A stretch of 64,000 bases of DNA from Streptosporangium brasiliense. GTDB lineage: Bacteria > Actinomycetota > Actinomycetes > Streptosporangiales > Streptosporangiaceae. The notes beneath the pieces are model-generated. The model worked only from the letters and a program-made list of their open reading frames with translations. It ran no database searches and was not told the origin of the DNA. Numbering within the stretch: the first letter of the stretch is position 1; the number at the start of each line of letters is the position of its first letter. Below are positions 1 through 8,117 of this stretch, in pieces. A program made the position numbers and the translations under genes. The stretch lies in assembly GCF_030811595.1 (NCBI RefSeq), contig NZ_JAUSRB010000004.1:41522-105521 (forward strand), in the 5' to 3' direction.

Positions 1-554
1 CGCATGTTGACGACCAGGGCGCCGCGCGGCATACCGTGGGCGGCTGCAACGTCCTCGGCCGCCGCGGAGATGCTGTATCGCTGCGGGAGGTGGGGCATCC
101 CGGGGCGGCTACGCGCGGCCCAGGTCCCGCCGGTAACGGTGTTGTTGCTCCACAGCGTGCCGCCGGTCTGGTGGATCACGGCGTGAAAGCCGTTCGGACC
201 GTGCACCGCGGCGCGGCGTCCCTGGTATCGCTTGGTCATGGTGACAGTGAGCGTGATCATGGTGGCCGGTTCTTGGACCGGTGCCCACTGGACATGGTGG
301 TGGTACATCTCGCTTGTCACCTGCGCGCCGTTCTCATACCGGGCGCCCAGGACGTAGCGGCCGGTGTTCTCGCCCCCATACATCCGGTCACGCTCGGCCT
401 GGCGGACGCGGGTCTCAGCAACGCCCATGGCGGCCAGTGCTTCGAGCAACTCGGCGCGGTCGGCCACGTGGGTCACGTTCCAGACGGGCGCGGGCGCGAG
501 CTTGCTCGTGGTGCTGTAGTAGATGTGGACATCGGCGGTGCGGAGCTCGATCAT
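1..554 (-). CDS. Hypothetical protein, C-terminus cut off by window edge
   Basis: Not recognised. The frame opens with ATG at 554 and is still open at the left edge (184 codons visible), so its true end is unseen. The start is fixed by the conserved leader CACCGAAGGGAA about 8 nt upstream, shared with many genes of this arm. The protein is soluble-looking and mixed alpha/beta, with a histidine triplet near residue 89; no signal peptide or membrane segment is visible. It is the last gene seen of the left minus-strand operon and is separated from its upstream neighbour by a G+C-rich hairpin. Confidence 0.75.
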   Translation of the reverse strand, partial: MIELRTADVHIYYSTTSKLAPAPVWNVTHVADRAELLEALAAMGVAETRVRQAERDRMYGGENTGRYVLGARYENGAQVTSEMYHHHVQWAPVQEPATMITLTVTMTKRYQGRRAAVHGPNGFHAVIHQTGGTLWSNNTVTGGTWAARSRPGMPHLPQRYSISAAAEDVAAAHGMPRGALVVNM

Positions 555-595
555 GGCTGATTTCCCTTCGGTGCTGTGTGGTGGTGGGGAGCGGC

Positions 596-623
596 GCCCG
601 GCGCCGTGGTGGTGACGCCGGGC
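596..623. other. Intergenic G+C-rich hairpin
   Basis: Inverted repeat with 8-bp perfect arms (GCCCGGCG / CGCCGGGC) between two operon genes, followed by the GAAGGGAA leader of the next gene. It has no T tract, so it is more likely an mRNA-stability or partial-attenuation element than a full terminator. Equivalent hairpins sit in most spacers of this arm. Confidence 0.55.
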
Positions 624-632
624 GGCCGGTGG

Positions 633-1139
633 CTAGATCAGGCTGGCGGGCTGAGCGCTCATGCTCACCAACAGGCCGTGAGTCGACCCGTTGTAGATCT
701 TGCGGATTTCGCTCTGCGCGCTGATCTCACATCGGCCGCACGCCAGCACGTAAAACATGACCTCGGCCCGCATGTCGTAAGCCGCGTACCAGTCGGTGAG
801 GGTGACCATTCGGACCGTGATTCGCGGGGCGAAACACAACCACGCTTCCAGGCTGGCGGCGTCGACGTCACGACGGCTCATGTTGTAGACACGGGCGGCG
901 AGGATCTTTGCAGCCTCAGTGATCACAGAGGGCGCGCAGGTCTCGCCGTTTTCGTCGGTGGCCAGCACCGGCACGACGAACCCGGGGAGACGGCCCGCGG
1001 CGGTGGGCGCGTGGGCAGCCTCGCCGGGGTAGACGCCGGTCACGGCAACGGCGGCGTAAGACGGGCGGGTCTCGCGGTAGTAGCTGTGCATGGTGCGGAC
1101 TGCCAGGGAGAGAACGTCGGGGGCGGTCGTGATGTCCAT
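633..1139 (-). CDS. Hypothetical protein (168 aa)
   Basis: Not recognised. A 168-residue protein starting at ATG 1139 behind the conserved CACCGAAGGGAA leader. No signal peptide or transmembrane helix is visible. A few cysteines (for example ACGRC near residues 133-137) do not form a clear zinc site. It is the middle gene of the minus-strand block that begins at the promoter near 2.47 kb and is flanked on both sides by spacer hairpins. Confidence 0.75.
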   Translation of the reverse strand: MDITTAPDVLSLAVRTMHSYYRETRPSYAAVAVTGVYPGEAAHAPTAAGRLPGFVVPVLATDENGETCAPSVITEAAKILAARVYNMSRRDVDAASLEAWLCFAPRITVRMVTLTDWYAAYDMRAEVMFYVLACGRCEISAQSEIRKIYNGSTHGLLVSMSAQPASLI

Positions 1140-1178
1140 GGGGCGGTTTCCCTTCGGTGCTGTGTGATGGGGGGTGGC

Positions 1179-1210
1179 GCCCCGGGCGCGGTGGTGGTCA
1201 CGCCCGGGGC
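1179..1210. other. Intergenic G+C-rich hairpin
   Basis: Perfect 10-bp arms GCCCCGGGCG / CGCCCGGGGC with a 12-nt loop, between the stop of the 397-aa gene and the leader of the 168-aa gene. Same position and design as the hairpin at 596-623; no T tract. Confidence 0.55.
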
Positions 1211-1217
1211 GAGAAGG

Positions 1218-2411
1218 TCAGGCGTCGGCGAAGCTGAAGGAAACGGCGTCGGCCGGGAGGCTCCAGTACTCGGCGAGCATCTCGGCGGCGTGCTCGGGCC
1301 GGGCCAGGCAAGAGAACCCCTGAGCGTCCGGGCGCAGCTGGCCGTCTTGCTTGAGCAGCTTGCGGCCCGAACCAAGCTGAGCGATGGCGGACCATCCCGC
1401 GGTCTCCCGCCACACAACGCCCGTGCTCATGGGACCGATCACGCGGAACAGGCGGCCGTTGCCCTCCTCGTGCAGGAACAGGAGGGTCTTAGGCCCGCCG
1501 TCGCTGATGGTGTGGCGCTGGCGCTTGATGTCAGAGAGCAGGGACGCGGCGGCGTCAATGGCGTACTGCTCTACGGTGAACCAACGGACCGGGGCGGGGG
1601 TGTCGTAGGTGGTGGGAGCGCCGGGGACGCGGCCGTGAACGATGCCGTACCACGTGCAACGGTGGTCGGAGTACGTGATCACCCAGATACGCCCGGCGCG
1701 CGGGTGCTTGTCGGTGGGGTCAGCCGGGACCACGGTCTCGCCCGTAATCGTCGCGGCCACGTTGCCGCCGGTGAACCCGGGCGCCTTCGTGTGGATCGTC
1801 TCGCCCACGGTGGGGTAAGGGCGCTCTTCCTCGGTGGCCGGGGTCAGGTAGGCCTCAAACCAGGTCAAGATGTCGTCGGCGGCGTCGTCGACCGGCGCCG
1901 ATTCCTGCGCGGCCTTAACCCGGGCGACGGTGGCAGCCAGAACCGGGACCATCTCGGCGAGCTCGGCGAGGCGGTCGACCGGGGCGGGGGTCTCCTCCCC
2001 CTCCCCCTGCTCAATCTCGGCCGGGGTAGTCGCCGGCGACTCCTCAAGGGCGGCTACCTTGCACTCTCGGCAATTGGTGCTAGTCATGGCCCTACGCTCC
2101 ACCGTGCCGTCTTTCGAGCCCTCGGTGGTGATCCACGCCGTGATCATGTGGCCGCACTGGTGGGTGATCACGCAGACGTGAAGATCATTGGCGGCGATGG
2201 TCTCGGCGTTGTCGGCGACAAGCTGCGTGTGCTCCCTGGAACCCAGGTGGCCGACCACGTACATGGGCTCCATGAAAGACCGCTTCTTTCCCTGCCCGTC
2301 TTCGTAGTGGCGACGCACAGAGTGGGTCTTGGTGCTGATCTCGGAGCGCTTGATGCCGAACTGGGCGAGCGTGTCCTTGATGCGCTTGGCGTTGGGGCTG
2401 AGGTAACCCAT
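1218..2411 (-). CDS. Hypothetical protein with possible zinc-binding cysteines (397 aa)
   Basis: Not recognised. The start chosen is ATG 2411, immediately after the conserved leader ending GGGAGCACGAAA; the in-frame ATG at 2465 lies inside the promoter -10/-35 region and is rejected. Residues around 60-95 contain a C-x5-CGH stretch and a later C-x2-C, suggesting a zinc-binding N-terminal domain. A Glu/Pro-rich linker follows, then a C-terminal half rich in aromatic residues. It is the first gene after promoter module P1, so it should be strongly expressed when that regulon is on. Confidence 0.8.
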   Translation of the reverse strand: MGYLSPNAKRIKDTLAQFGIKRSEISTKTHSVRRHYEDGQGKKRSFMEPMYVVGHLGSREHTQLVADNAETIAANDLHVCVITHQCGHMITAWITTEGSKDGTVERRAMTSTNCRECKVAALEESPATTPAEIEQGEGEETPAPVDRLAELAEMVPVLAATVARVKAAQESAPVDDAADDILTWFEAYLTPATEEERPYPTVGETIHTKAPGFTGGNVAATITGETVVPADPTDKHPRAGRIWVITYSDHRCTWYGIVHGRVPGAPTTYDTPAPVRWFTVEQYAIDAAASLLSDIKRQRHTISDGGPKTLLFLHEEGNGRLFRVIGPMSTGVVWRETAGWSAIAQLGSGRKLLKQDGQLRPDAQGFSCLARPEHAAEMLAEYWSLPADAVSFSFADA

Positions 2412-2451
2412 TTTCGTGCTCCCTTGCGGTTGTTCTTGGTGGACTACTTGG

Positions 2452-2491
2452 AGCCTAGCACGCATGAGGAATGTACAGCAACATATTCCTC
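2452..2491 (-). promoter_or_regulatory. Promoter/operator module P1
   Basis: Inverted repeat GAGGAAT-N12-ATTCCTC (2466-2491). On the minus strand, -35 TTGCTG (2481-2476) lies inside the repeat, followed by an 18-nt spacer and -10 TAGGCT (2457-2452). The leader TCCACCAAGAACAACCGC and an SD run up to ATG 2411. One of eight copies in the window. Confidence 0.85.
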
Positions 2492-2513
2492 AAATTGGCC
2501 TCTGGGCAGCAGA

Positions 2514-2545
2514 AAACCCCCGCACCATGCGCGGTACGGGGGTTT
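2514..2545 (-). terminator. Intrinsic terminator before P1
   Basis: Hairpin with AAACCCCCG / CGGGGGTTT outer arms, giving a T run on the minus strand just downstream of the 466-aa gene and just upstream of P1. It insulates the two transcription units. Confidence 0.8.
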
Positions 2546-2594
2546 GCTGGCGGCCCTGTAAGGGCCTCAGAGGGCGCTGTCGGCCAGCAGGGGG

Positions 2595-3995
2595 TCAGAC
2601 ATGCGCGGGGGCGGTACCGGTGGGGCTGAGACGCCACACCGACGCCTGGAAGGGCTCCGCGTACTCGTAAAACGCCTCGACCATCGCCGTCTGCGTGACC
2701 GGGTCGACGGACAGGACACGGCGCGCAAAGCGGCTGCCCTCAAGAGTGAACGTCTGAGCAGAGGGGACGTTGGGACCGGTCACCTTGACGGGCGCCGATT
2801 CCCGCTCGGTCACCTTGTCACCCCACGGGAAGACTTCGGCCTGAACATCGCTCATGGCGTGGGCGGCAGACTTCCAATCGGCGTGGTAGCTGCGCACGTC
2901 GCGAGTGACGTACGTTTCTCCGGCGGGGTCGACCGGCACCGACGGCCAGAAGACCGCCACAACGAACGGCGTGACGCCGTGCGAGGGGTCGTAAGTGGAT
3001 CGCTCGACCACGGCCACGACGCCATCACGGGCGCGTCCCTTGCCCCAGGACACGGCCTTTACGGTGCCCGTGATCGTGTTGAAGGGCGCGTACACGAGTA
3101 CGCGCGTGTTGGGCACGGGAACCCCGAGCGTCTCCGGCCCCCTGGTCGTCTTCACGACTTCGCGCGACAGGTCGAAGGCTGAGACCGTCGTCAGCATCTT
3201 GCCCTCCAGGGTGGACACGTTGACCTCGGCATAGACGCCGTGCACATACATCACGCGAACACGCTTGGTTTCGCCGTTTTCGTCGGTGAGGGTGAACCGT
3301 TCGGCGGCGAACAGCTCGGGGGCCAGCTGCCACGCGGACACCGTCTCGGCCCGGCCAGCACCAAATACGGTGATGCTGCCGTCAGGGTAGGCACACAGCG
3401 CGCGAACGGTCTCGGTCTGGCCGTTCTCGGCGGTCAGGGTGAAGCTGTCGGCGGATTCAGTGAGCCAGTTGTGGCGCGCGTCATCCTCGGGGCGCTCATC
3501 CTCAGTCGTGCGCTCAGTCTCGGCCTGCTCAGCCAGGTACTCGGCCGACGGCACCCGCACGTAAGGCTCAGGGCTCAGAGCGTCGGCGGAAACCGTGGTC
3601 TCCAGGCCGTCACAGTAGATGTCGGCGAGCGTGGCCGGGGCTCCGAGTTCGTCCAGCACAACCCGGACACTCCACACGTCGGCGCTGTCGGTGGTGCCCT
3701 CGTCGTTGGTGTAGGTGATGCCATCCATTCCCGCGGCGACGGTGGCCGGGGCGGTTACGGCAATCACAGTAGCGGCCTTGTCGTTGAGCTCGATCGTGTA
3801 CGCCTTACCCTCCACATGCTCAATCAGACGCGCGGCCTTGATCTGCTTGAGCATCTCCCAAACCGGTTCCTGCCAAGTAACGGGCTGGCCGAGACGGCGG
3901 CCGTTCTCGTCGCAGCCAGACACGAAGCCCGTCACGACGGTGCAAGCGGCCTTGATCTCGTCGACCCTCTTGGAGTTGCGGGCGATGGTTCGCAT
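2595..3995 (-). CDS. Hypothetical protein with internal duplication (466 aa)
   Basis: Not recognised. The start is ATG 3995 after the conserved leader; the longer frame reaching 4070 runs through the promoter. Residues 1-70 look like a small helical DNA-binding-type domain (KRVDEIKAA, then QEPVWEMLKQIKAARLI), which is only an inference. A central region contains two related segments, each beginning FTLTxENGxT and about 50 residues long, indicating an internal beta-rich duplication. It is a single-gene unit between promoter P2 and the terminator at 2514-2545. Confidence 0.8.
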   Translation of the reverse strand: MRTIARNSKRVDEIKAACTVVTGFVSGCDENGRRLGQPVTWQEPVWEMLKQIKAARLIEHVEGKAYTIELNDKAATVIAVTAPATVAAGMDGITYTNDEGTTDSADVWSVRVVLDELGAPATLADIYCDGLETTVSADALSPEPYVRVPSAEYLAEQAETERTTEDERPEDDARHNWLTESADSFTLTAENGQTETVRALCAYPDGSITVFGAGRAETVSAWQLAPELFAAERFTLTDENGETKRVRVMYVHGVYAEVNVSTLEGKMLTTVSAFDLSREVVKTTRGPETLGVPVPNTRVLVYAPFNTITGTVKAVSWGKGRARDGVVAVVERSTYDPSHGVTPFVVAVFWPSVPVDPAGETYVTRDVRSYHADWKSAAHAMSDVQAEVFPWGDKVTERESAPVKVTGPNVPSAQTFTLEGSRFARRVLSVDPVTQTAMVEAFYEYAEPFQASVWRLSPTGTAPAHV

Positions 3996-4035
3996 TTTCG
4001 TGCTCCCTTGCGGTTGTTCTTGGTGGACTACGTGG

Positions 4036-4075
4036 AGCCTAACACGTCTAAGGAATCTACGTAAACACATTCCTC
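4036..4075 (-). promoter_or_regulatory. Promoter/operator module P2
   Basis: AAGGAAT-N12-ATTCCTC (4050-4075). Minus-strand -35 TTTACG (4065-4060), 18-nt spacer, -10 TAGGCT (4041-4036). The leader is nearly identical to that of P1. Confidence 0.85.
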
Positions 4076-4096
4076 AGATAGGGCTGTGAGCAGCAG

Positions 4097-4130
4097 CGAA
4101 CCCCCACCCCATGCGCGTTGCAGGGGTTCG
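4097..4130 (-). terminator. Terminator-like hairpin before P2
   Basis: CGAACCCC / GGGGTTCG arms with a loop containing ATGCGCG, between the stop of the 516-aa gene and P2. The T tract is weak, but position and loop match the other module terminators. Confidence 0.65.
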
Positions 4131-4142
4131 CTGGCAGGGCGG

Positions 4143-5693
4143 TCAGGAAGTGGTCAGCGTGCGGCGCTCGGCCTCGGCCCAGAGCGCAGAGTCGTCGGGC
4201 GCAGCCTCCAAGCGCTCCCAGAGCTCCGCGTCAGGCAGGCTGGCCAACGTCGCGGCGATCATCTCGGCCAGCTCGGCCGCCCAACGCACGTCGATCTCTG
4301 CGCGGACCTGCGCGAGGCGGGCGGCGACCGACGGGGCGAACCGGTCGCCCTCGCAATCCAAGACCCCCGACTCTTCCTCAAGGGCTTCAGTGGTCATGGA
4401 GGCGACGTCGGGCCGCGGGGCGATGGCCACCAGTACGGCCGGGCGCGGCGCGCGTCGCTGGGCGGGCACCGGCGGGGCGGCGGGCGCTTCGACGGCGGGC
4501 GCCTCGGGCGCGGCCTGGTCGACGTCGGCGGGCGCGGTCTCGGGCTCGGACTCGACGGCCGGGGCGGTCTCGGCGGGCGCCTCGGGCGCGGCCTGGTCGA
4601 CGTCGGCGGCCGGGAGCATCGCGGCCTTGGTCGGGCGCTTGAAGTACCCAAAACACGGATCGTCTTCGGAGACTTCCACGGCCGCCGTGAACTCCAGCCG
4701 GTCGCCCTTGTCGACACTGAGGGCGGACGGGCACGTTCCCCAGACCATAAAGCCGCGGTCGTCCTTGACGGTGATCTTCACCGAACCGCCGCGCCCGTAC
4801 CCATAGTTATTGTCTCGCCATTCGGCCTTGAGAACCGTTCCCGCGATCTTGATGCGCTTGTCAGTCACCGGGACCGGGGAGGCCTCGGACTGCTCACGGG
4901 CGCGCTTGGCCGCGCGCTCGTCGGCCTGGTCGACGATCTTCGCCAGGGTGGCCGACTGCTTAGGGGTCAGGTAGCCGTACCGGTTGAAGGCGCGCACCAT
5001 GTCGTCAGTGAAGCGGCCCGCCCAGTCAGACAGCACGCGGTAAAGGCGGTGCTGTCGCTGGCTCCCCCGCGCGGGGAGGCCGTTTTCCCGCACGTAGTCC
5101 AAGCGGTAGTAGCCCGTGCACGTGGAGACGGGGATCTGTCGCGGGTCAACGTCGGCGTTGTGGTTGGCCGCGGCGAATTCGGCGTCTTCCAGCGCTTCGG
5201 CGTTGCGCTCCGCGTGCTCCTCCTCGGTCTTGCACAGAGAGCACATGCGGTCGAATTCCTGCCACTCGTCCAGGAAGGCCAGCAGGCGCGCGTTCTCCTC
5301 CCCCTGGGCCAGGAACGCGGCCCGCTTCTCGGCCCGCTCGGCCTCTATGCGCAGCTGCTCGCGGCGGTTGGTCGACTGGACCTGAAGGAAACGGATCTTC
5401 CCGGCGGCCTCGGCCGCGATCTCCATTTTCTCGGCGCAGTCCTGGCCGATGGTGATCCACTTGCCGGTAGGGGCGTAGAGGAAAACCGCGATGTAGCGCA
5501 TACGCGAGCCGCAGATGTCGCACTTCGTGGCCGCGCGGCTGGTCTCGGCGTTGGGCCGGTAGGTCTCACGCTCCCACTTGATGAACTCGTGGGAGTAGTC
5601 CTTACGCTCTTCGTCCCAGCAGTCCACCGCGTCCATGAAGTGGTAGGCGGTGGCGTCGATGACGCTCGGTCGGTGGTCGTCGGTGCGGATCAT
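4143..5693 (-). CDS. Zinc-binding protein with OB-like domain and Ala/Pro-rich tail (516 aa)
   Basis: Function unknown. N-terminal CDIC (Cys58/61) with Cys86, and a second CSLC pair (Cys151/154), suggest two zinc-binding sites separated by a long charged helix. Residues about 285-365 form a beta-rich segment with G-x-V...K-x-x-V-x-DDRG...WGT...GD pattern resembling an OB-type nucleic-acid-binding fold (inference). The C-terminal third is an Ala/Pro/Glu linker with an exactly duplicated 13-residue unit, then an acidic helical end. Start ATG 5693 follows a leader variant ending CAAGGAGCCCCAA. It forms a single-gene unit driven by P3. A role in DNA or RNA binding is plausible but not shown. Confidence 0.8.
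   Translation of the reverse strand: MIRTDDHRPSVIDATAYHFMDAVDCWDEERKDYSHEFIKWERETYRPNAETSRAATKCDICGSRMRYIAVFLYAPTGKWITIGQDCAEKMEIAAEAAGKIRFLQVQSTNRREQLRIEAERAEKRAAFLAQGEENARLLAFLDEWQEFDRMCSLCKTEEEHAERNAEALEDAEFAAANHNADVDPRQIPVSTCTGYYRLDYVRENGLPARGSQRQHRLYRVLSDWAGRFTDDMVRAFNRYGYLTPKQSATLAKIVDQADERAAKRAREQSEASPVPVTDKRIKIAGTVLKAEWRDNNYGYGRGGSVKITVKDDRGFMVWGTCPSALSVDKGDRLEFTAAVEVSEDDPCFGYFKRPTKAAMLPAADVDQAAPEAPAETAPAVESEPETAPADVDQAAPEAPAVEAPAAPPVPAQRRAPRPAVLVAIAPRPDVASMTTEALEEESGVLDCEGDRFAPSVAARLAQVRAEIDVRWAAELAEMIAATLASLPDAELWERLEAAPDDSALWAEAERRTLTTS
4493..4609. repeat. 39-nt perfect direct repeat inside a coding region
   Basis: Copies at 4493-4531 and 4571-4609, 78 bp apart (26 codons), both in the Ala/Pro linker of the 516-aa protein. 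The unit starts CGGCGGGCGCCTCGG. It looks like a recent in-frame duplication. Confidence 0.85.
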
Positions 5694-5731
5694 TTGGGGC
5701 TCCTTGCGGTCGTTCTTGGTGGATTACGTGG

Positions 5732-5771
5732 AGCCTAGCACAGATGAGGAATATACGTAAACATATTCCTC
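5732..5771 (-). promoter_or_regulatory. Promoter/operator module P3
   Basis: GAGGAAT-N12-ATTCCTC (5746-5771). Minus-strand -35 TTTACG (5761-5756), 18-nt spacer, -10 TAGGCT (5737-5732). Leader with TCCACCAAGAACGACCGC. Confidence 0.85.
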
Positions 5772-5788
5772 AACATGAGCCTGAACAG

Positions 5789-5828
5789 CAGAAACCCCCA
5801 ACACCACATGAGGCGTTGGGGGTTTCTG
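5789..5828 (-). terminator. Intrinsic terminator before P3
   Basis: Perfect 14-bp arms (CAGAAACCCCCAAC and complement) just downstream of the 142-aa gene, ahead of module P3. Confidence 0.8.
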
Positions 5829-5846
5829 TGTGGGGCTGTGGGGGCC

Positions 5847-6275
5847 TCAGTCCTCACCGGGCTGCATGAGGGTGAGAACGGGTTCCCCCTTGTCCCCGGG
5901 GCCGAGGTGGACCACCAGGGAGACGCGGCGGGCCATCCTCCCGCGGCCACCGCGCGGCACCCGGTAGAGCTCCACCGGGGCCTTGCCACCACGACGACGG
6001 ACGGCGTTGATGGCAAGGCGGGTCATCCAGACCACGTCCCACAGGCGCCCGGCCTGGTCCTGTACGGTCCCCTTGCGGTTGTTGTCGGCGTCGGTCCACT
6101 CCACGCAGTCGGCCCACACGGCCGCCGTCATGGCCAGCGGGATCACAATCCCGGCGTTCTCCAACAGGTCGGCCGGGACTTCTCGGAGCAACTCATCTGC
6201 GATCAGGTCCGCCCGGGTGATTACGTCGATGTCATCGCCGAAAAGCTCGTTCATCTCGTCTTTGGTCATGCTCAT
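5847..6275 (-). CDS. Hypothetical protein (142 aa)
   Basis: Not recognised. The start chosen is ATG 6275, directly after leader CACCGAAGGGAAATCGGATC; the frame open to 6359 only translates the hairpin and leader (giving a telltale run of histidines). The N-terminal half is acidic and helical, with a hydrophobic patch near residues 42-60. The C-terminal half is basic (RRRGGK, RGGRGRMARR). It lies in the same unit as the ArdC-like gene upstream and is terminated by the hairpin at 5789-5828. Confidence 0.8.
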   Translation of the reverse strand: MSMTKDEMNELFGDDIDVITRADLIADELLREVPADLLENAGIVIPLAMTAAVWADCVEWTDADNNRKGTVQDQAGRLWDVVWMTRLAINAVRRRGGKAPVELYRVPRGGRGRMARRVSLVVHLGPGDKGEPVLTLMQPGED

Positions 6276-6315
6276 GATCCGATTTCCCTTCGGTGGTGTG
6301 TGGTGGTGGTGGTCC

Positions 6316-6350
6316 GATCCGCCCCCGGACATCGCGCCCGGGGGCGGATC
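6316..6350. other. Intergenic G+C-rich hairpin
   Basis: Perfect 13-bp arms GATCCGCCCCCGG / CCGGGGGCGGATC with a 9-nt loop between the ArdC-like gene and the next gene's leader; no T tract. It is the strongest of the spacer hairpins. Confidence 0.6.
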
Positions 6351-6355
6351 CGATG

Positions 6356-7630
6356 TCATGCGGCCAGCGCGGCGGCGTCCTGGTCGGTGGGGCTCTTGGC
6401 GTCGAATCCGAGGGCCGACAGGATCTCGTTAGAGACCTGAAGGACGCGGGCGGCGCTGTCCTTCACGGCCTTGACGTCCTTCCCCCAGCCGGCCACGTAG
6501 GGGACCGCGTACTGAGCCGATTCGATGCCCGCGACAGTGGCGACCACGAACGACACCGACTCGGCCTCAACCTCCTGGGCCTCCCGGCTCATGCCTCGCG
6601 TGTTGTGCTCGCACATGATGTGCGCCAGCTCATGCGTGAGGGACGTCACGGCCTGCGCGTCGACCTGGTGGCCCTTGACCACAACGCGCCGTTCGGCGAA
6701 GTTCACGAAAGCCTCAGCGCTCCCGGCGTCGCCACGCTCCAAGGTGTACCCGCGGGCCTCAACCTGCGCGGCCAGCGCATCCCACAGCCACGCCGGAGCA
6801 TCGCCGGTCAGATCCTGGGGAATCGGCGCGGCGGCCGTCGGCACTGGCTCCCCCTCGGTCTGGGAGATGTCGAACACCGGGACCAGGAAGAACCGCGTGG
6901 AGTCGAACCCGGAGATAAGGGTGATCTCGGTTTCCTGACCGGTCGCGGCGTCGGTCTCCGTAACGGTCATGGTGTCGGCCTTCTTGGTGCGGGGCGCCCA
7001 GACCTTGAGAGACTTGCTTCCCTTGATCACCGTTCGTCCAAGCTTGTTCCACTCCGAAAGCGGGCGGACGTCGGTTGCTTCGGGCATCTGGGTCCGCAGA
7101 AAAAGCGTGTTGTTCAGGCTGTACTTACGCAGGGACGCCCGGAATCGGAGCATCTCGGCCCAACCCTCCGCGGTGGTCAGGGTCTCTACCGCGGCCGTCA
7201 GTGCCTCGTGGGCTTCCTGCATGCGCTTGGCGCGCTCCTCCGGGGTGAGACTGAACCGACCGGACTTCTTCTTGCCGGTCTTCTTCTTGCCGTTCTTCGC
7301 GGTGGTGGACTTCTTGGCCGGTGCGGCGGCGGCCTTGACGGGCTCGGGCTTGGGCTCAGGCTTGACCGGCTCGGGCTGCTGGCCGTCGATCTCAGCGAGG
7401 GCCGCCCGCCCAAGGTCGGTGATCACATAGGCCCAGTTGCTGCGGTCGGTCGGGGTGTTCTTCTCGACCAGACCGCGCCGCTTGAGAGCCTGCACCGAGT
7501 TGGCGTTAACGCCAGCCCTGCGCATGTCGTCCAGGAAGGCGGCCACGCTGCCGCCGGCGACTGCGAGATTCCGGAGGCTGGTGATCATCAGGGCGGAGAG
7601 GCCGCGGACGTTGTCGAGAGTGTTCGCCAT
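6356..7630 (-). CDS. ArdC-like antirestriction protein with winged-helix N-terminus (424 aa)
   Basis: Residues about 15-82 resemble a winged-helix segment (VQALKRRGLVEK...YVITDLGRAAL). A Lys/Pro-rich linker (about 84-125) follows. Residues about 130-255 match the ArdC N-terminal ssDNA-binding domain pattern (YSLNNTLFLRTQMP, LSEW...GRTVIKGSKSLKVWAP). A zinc metallopeptidase motif HELAH (His333, Glu334, His337) lies in the C-terminal domain. ArdC proteins of plasmids block type I restriction and protect incoming ssDNA, so a counter-defence role early in infection fits. It is transcribed from P4 with a downstream hypothetical gene. The extra DNA-binding domain is unusual for the family. Family assignment is from motif reading only. 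Confidence 0.75.
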   Translation of the reverse strand: MANTLDNVRGLSALMITSLRNLAVAGGSVAAFLDDMRRAGVNANSVQALKRRGLVEKNTPTDRSNWAYVITDLGRAALAEIDGQQPEPVKPEPKPEPVKAAAAPAKKSTTAKNGKKKTGKKKSGRFSLTPEERAKRMQEAHEALTAAVETLTTAEGWAEMLRFRASLRKYSLNNTLFLRTQMPEATDVRPLSEWNKLGRTVIKGSKSLKVWAPRTKKADTMTVTETDAATGQETEITLISGFDSTRFFLVPVFDISQTEGEPVPTAAAPIPQDLTGDAPAWLWDALAAQVEARGYTLERGDAGSAEAFVNFAERRVVVKGHQVDAQAVTSLTHELAHIMCEHNTRGMSREAQEVEAESVSFVVATVAGIESAQYAVPYVAGWGKDVKAVKDSAARVLQVSNEILSALGFDAKSPTDQDAAALAA

Positions 7631-7669
7631 TTTCGTGCTCCCTTGTGGTTGTTCTTGGTGGATGTGAAG

Positions 7670-7709
7670 ACCGTAGCACGTCCAAGGAATCTAGTGCAAC
7701 ACATTCCTT
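7670..7709 (-). promoter_or_regulatory. Promoter/operator module P4
   Basis: AAGGAAT-N12-ATTCCTT (7684-7709). Minus-strand -35 TTGCAC (7699-7694), 18-nt spacer, -10 TACGGT (7675-7670). Leader ATCCACCAAGAACAACCAC leads to ATG 7630. Confidence 0.85.
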
Positions 7710-7728
7710 AAAAATGCCTCTGAGCAGC

Positions 7729-7766
7729 AGAGAGCCCCAACGCCATGCATGGTGTTGGGGCTCTCT
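7729..7766 (-). terminator. Intrinsic terminator before P4
   Basis: Long hairpin with arms AGAGAGCCCCAA / TTGGGGCTCTCT, extended by a palindromic centre around CCATGCATGG, between the 102-aa gene and P4. Confidence 0.8.
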
Positions 7767-7776
7767 GGTGGGGTGA

Positions 7777-8085
7777 TCAGTGGTCGCAGGTGACCGTCTT
7801 GCACTTGGCGAGCATCTCGTCAGCCCTGTCGTAACCCACGGTTGGCGACGACTCCCCCAGGCCGAGCAGTGCGGCAAGGCCGACGCGGAAGGCGTGCGCC
7901 TCGCCGTTGTAGAGCACCCACAGCATTGCGTCGCCGCCCTGGGTGAAATCCGGGTGGTGGTACTTGGCGGCCTGCCGGTACGCGCCACACGCGTTGTAGG
8001 TGAGGCTGCGCGCCGCCTTGGTGATGTGCTCGCGCAGCTGGTCGGCCGGGGAAATGTCCGTGACAGGGGCGTTCTTGATTCGCAT
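7777..8085 (-). CDS. Hypothetical protein (102 aa)
   Basis: Not recognised. A small protein with a hydrophobic C-terminal half and a CKTVTCDH end that could hold a metal. Start ATG 8085; the upstream region lacks the conserved leader and offers only a short GAGCC-type SD, so translation may be coupled to the gene before it, 32 nt upstream. Second gene of the P5 unit. Confidence 0.7.
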   Translation of the reverse strand: MRIKNAPVTDISPADQLREHITKAARSLTYNACGAYRQAAKYHHPDFTQGGDAMLWVLYNGEAHAFRVGLAALLGLGESSPTVGYDRADEMLAKCKTVTCDH

Positions 8086-8117
8086 ATGAGGCTCCGAGCG
8101 CTTGGTGTGGGGGGTGA

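Noticed and set aside
2412..2465. N-terminal extensions of the 397-, 466-, 142- and 424-aa-type genes into upstream sequence
   Set aside because: The extra residues (for example VVHQEQPQGS) translate the conserved leader and promoter, and recur identically before unrelated genes, so they are not protein.
576..2561. Long plus-strand open frame (661 codons) at the left end
   Set aside because: It is the mirror of three minus-strand genes with leaders and promoters; composition is Arg/Gly/Val-rich as expected for a G+C-driven shadow frame.
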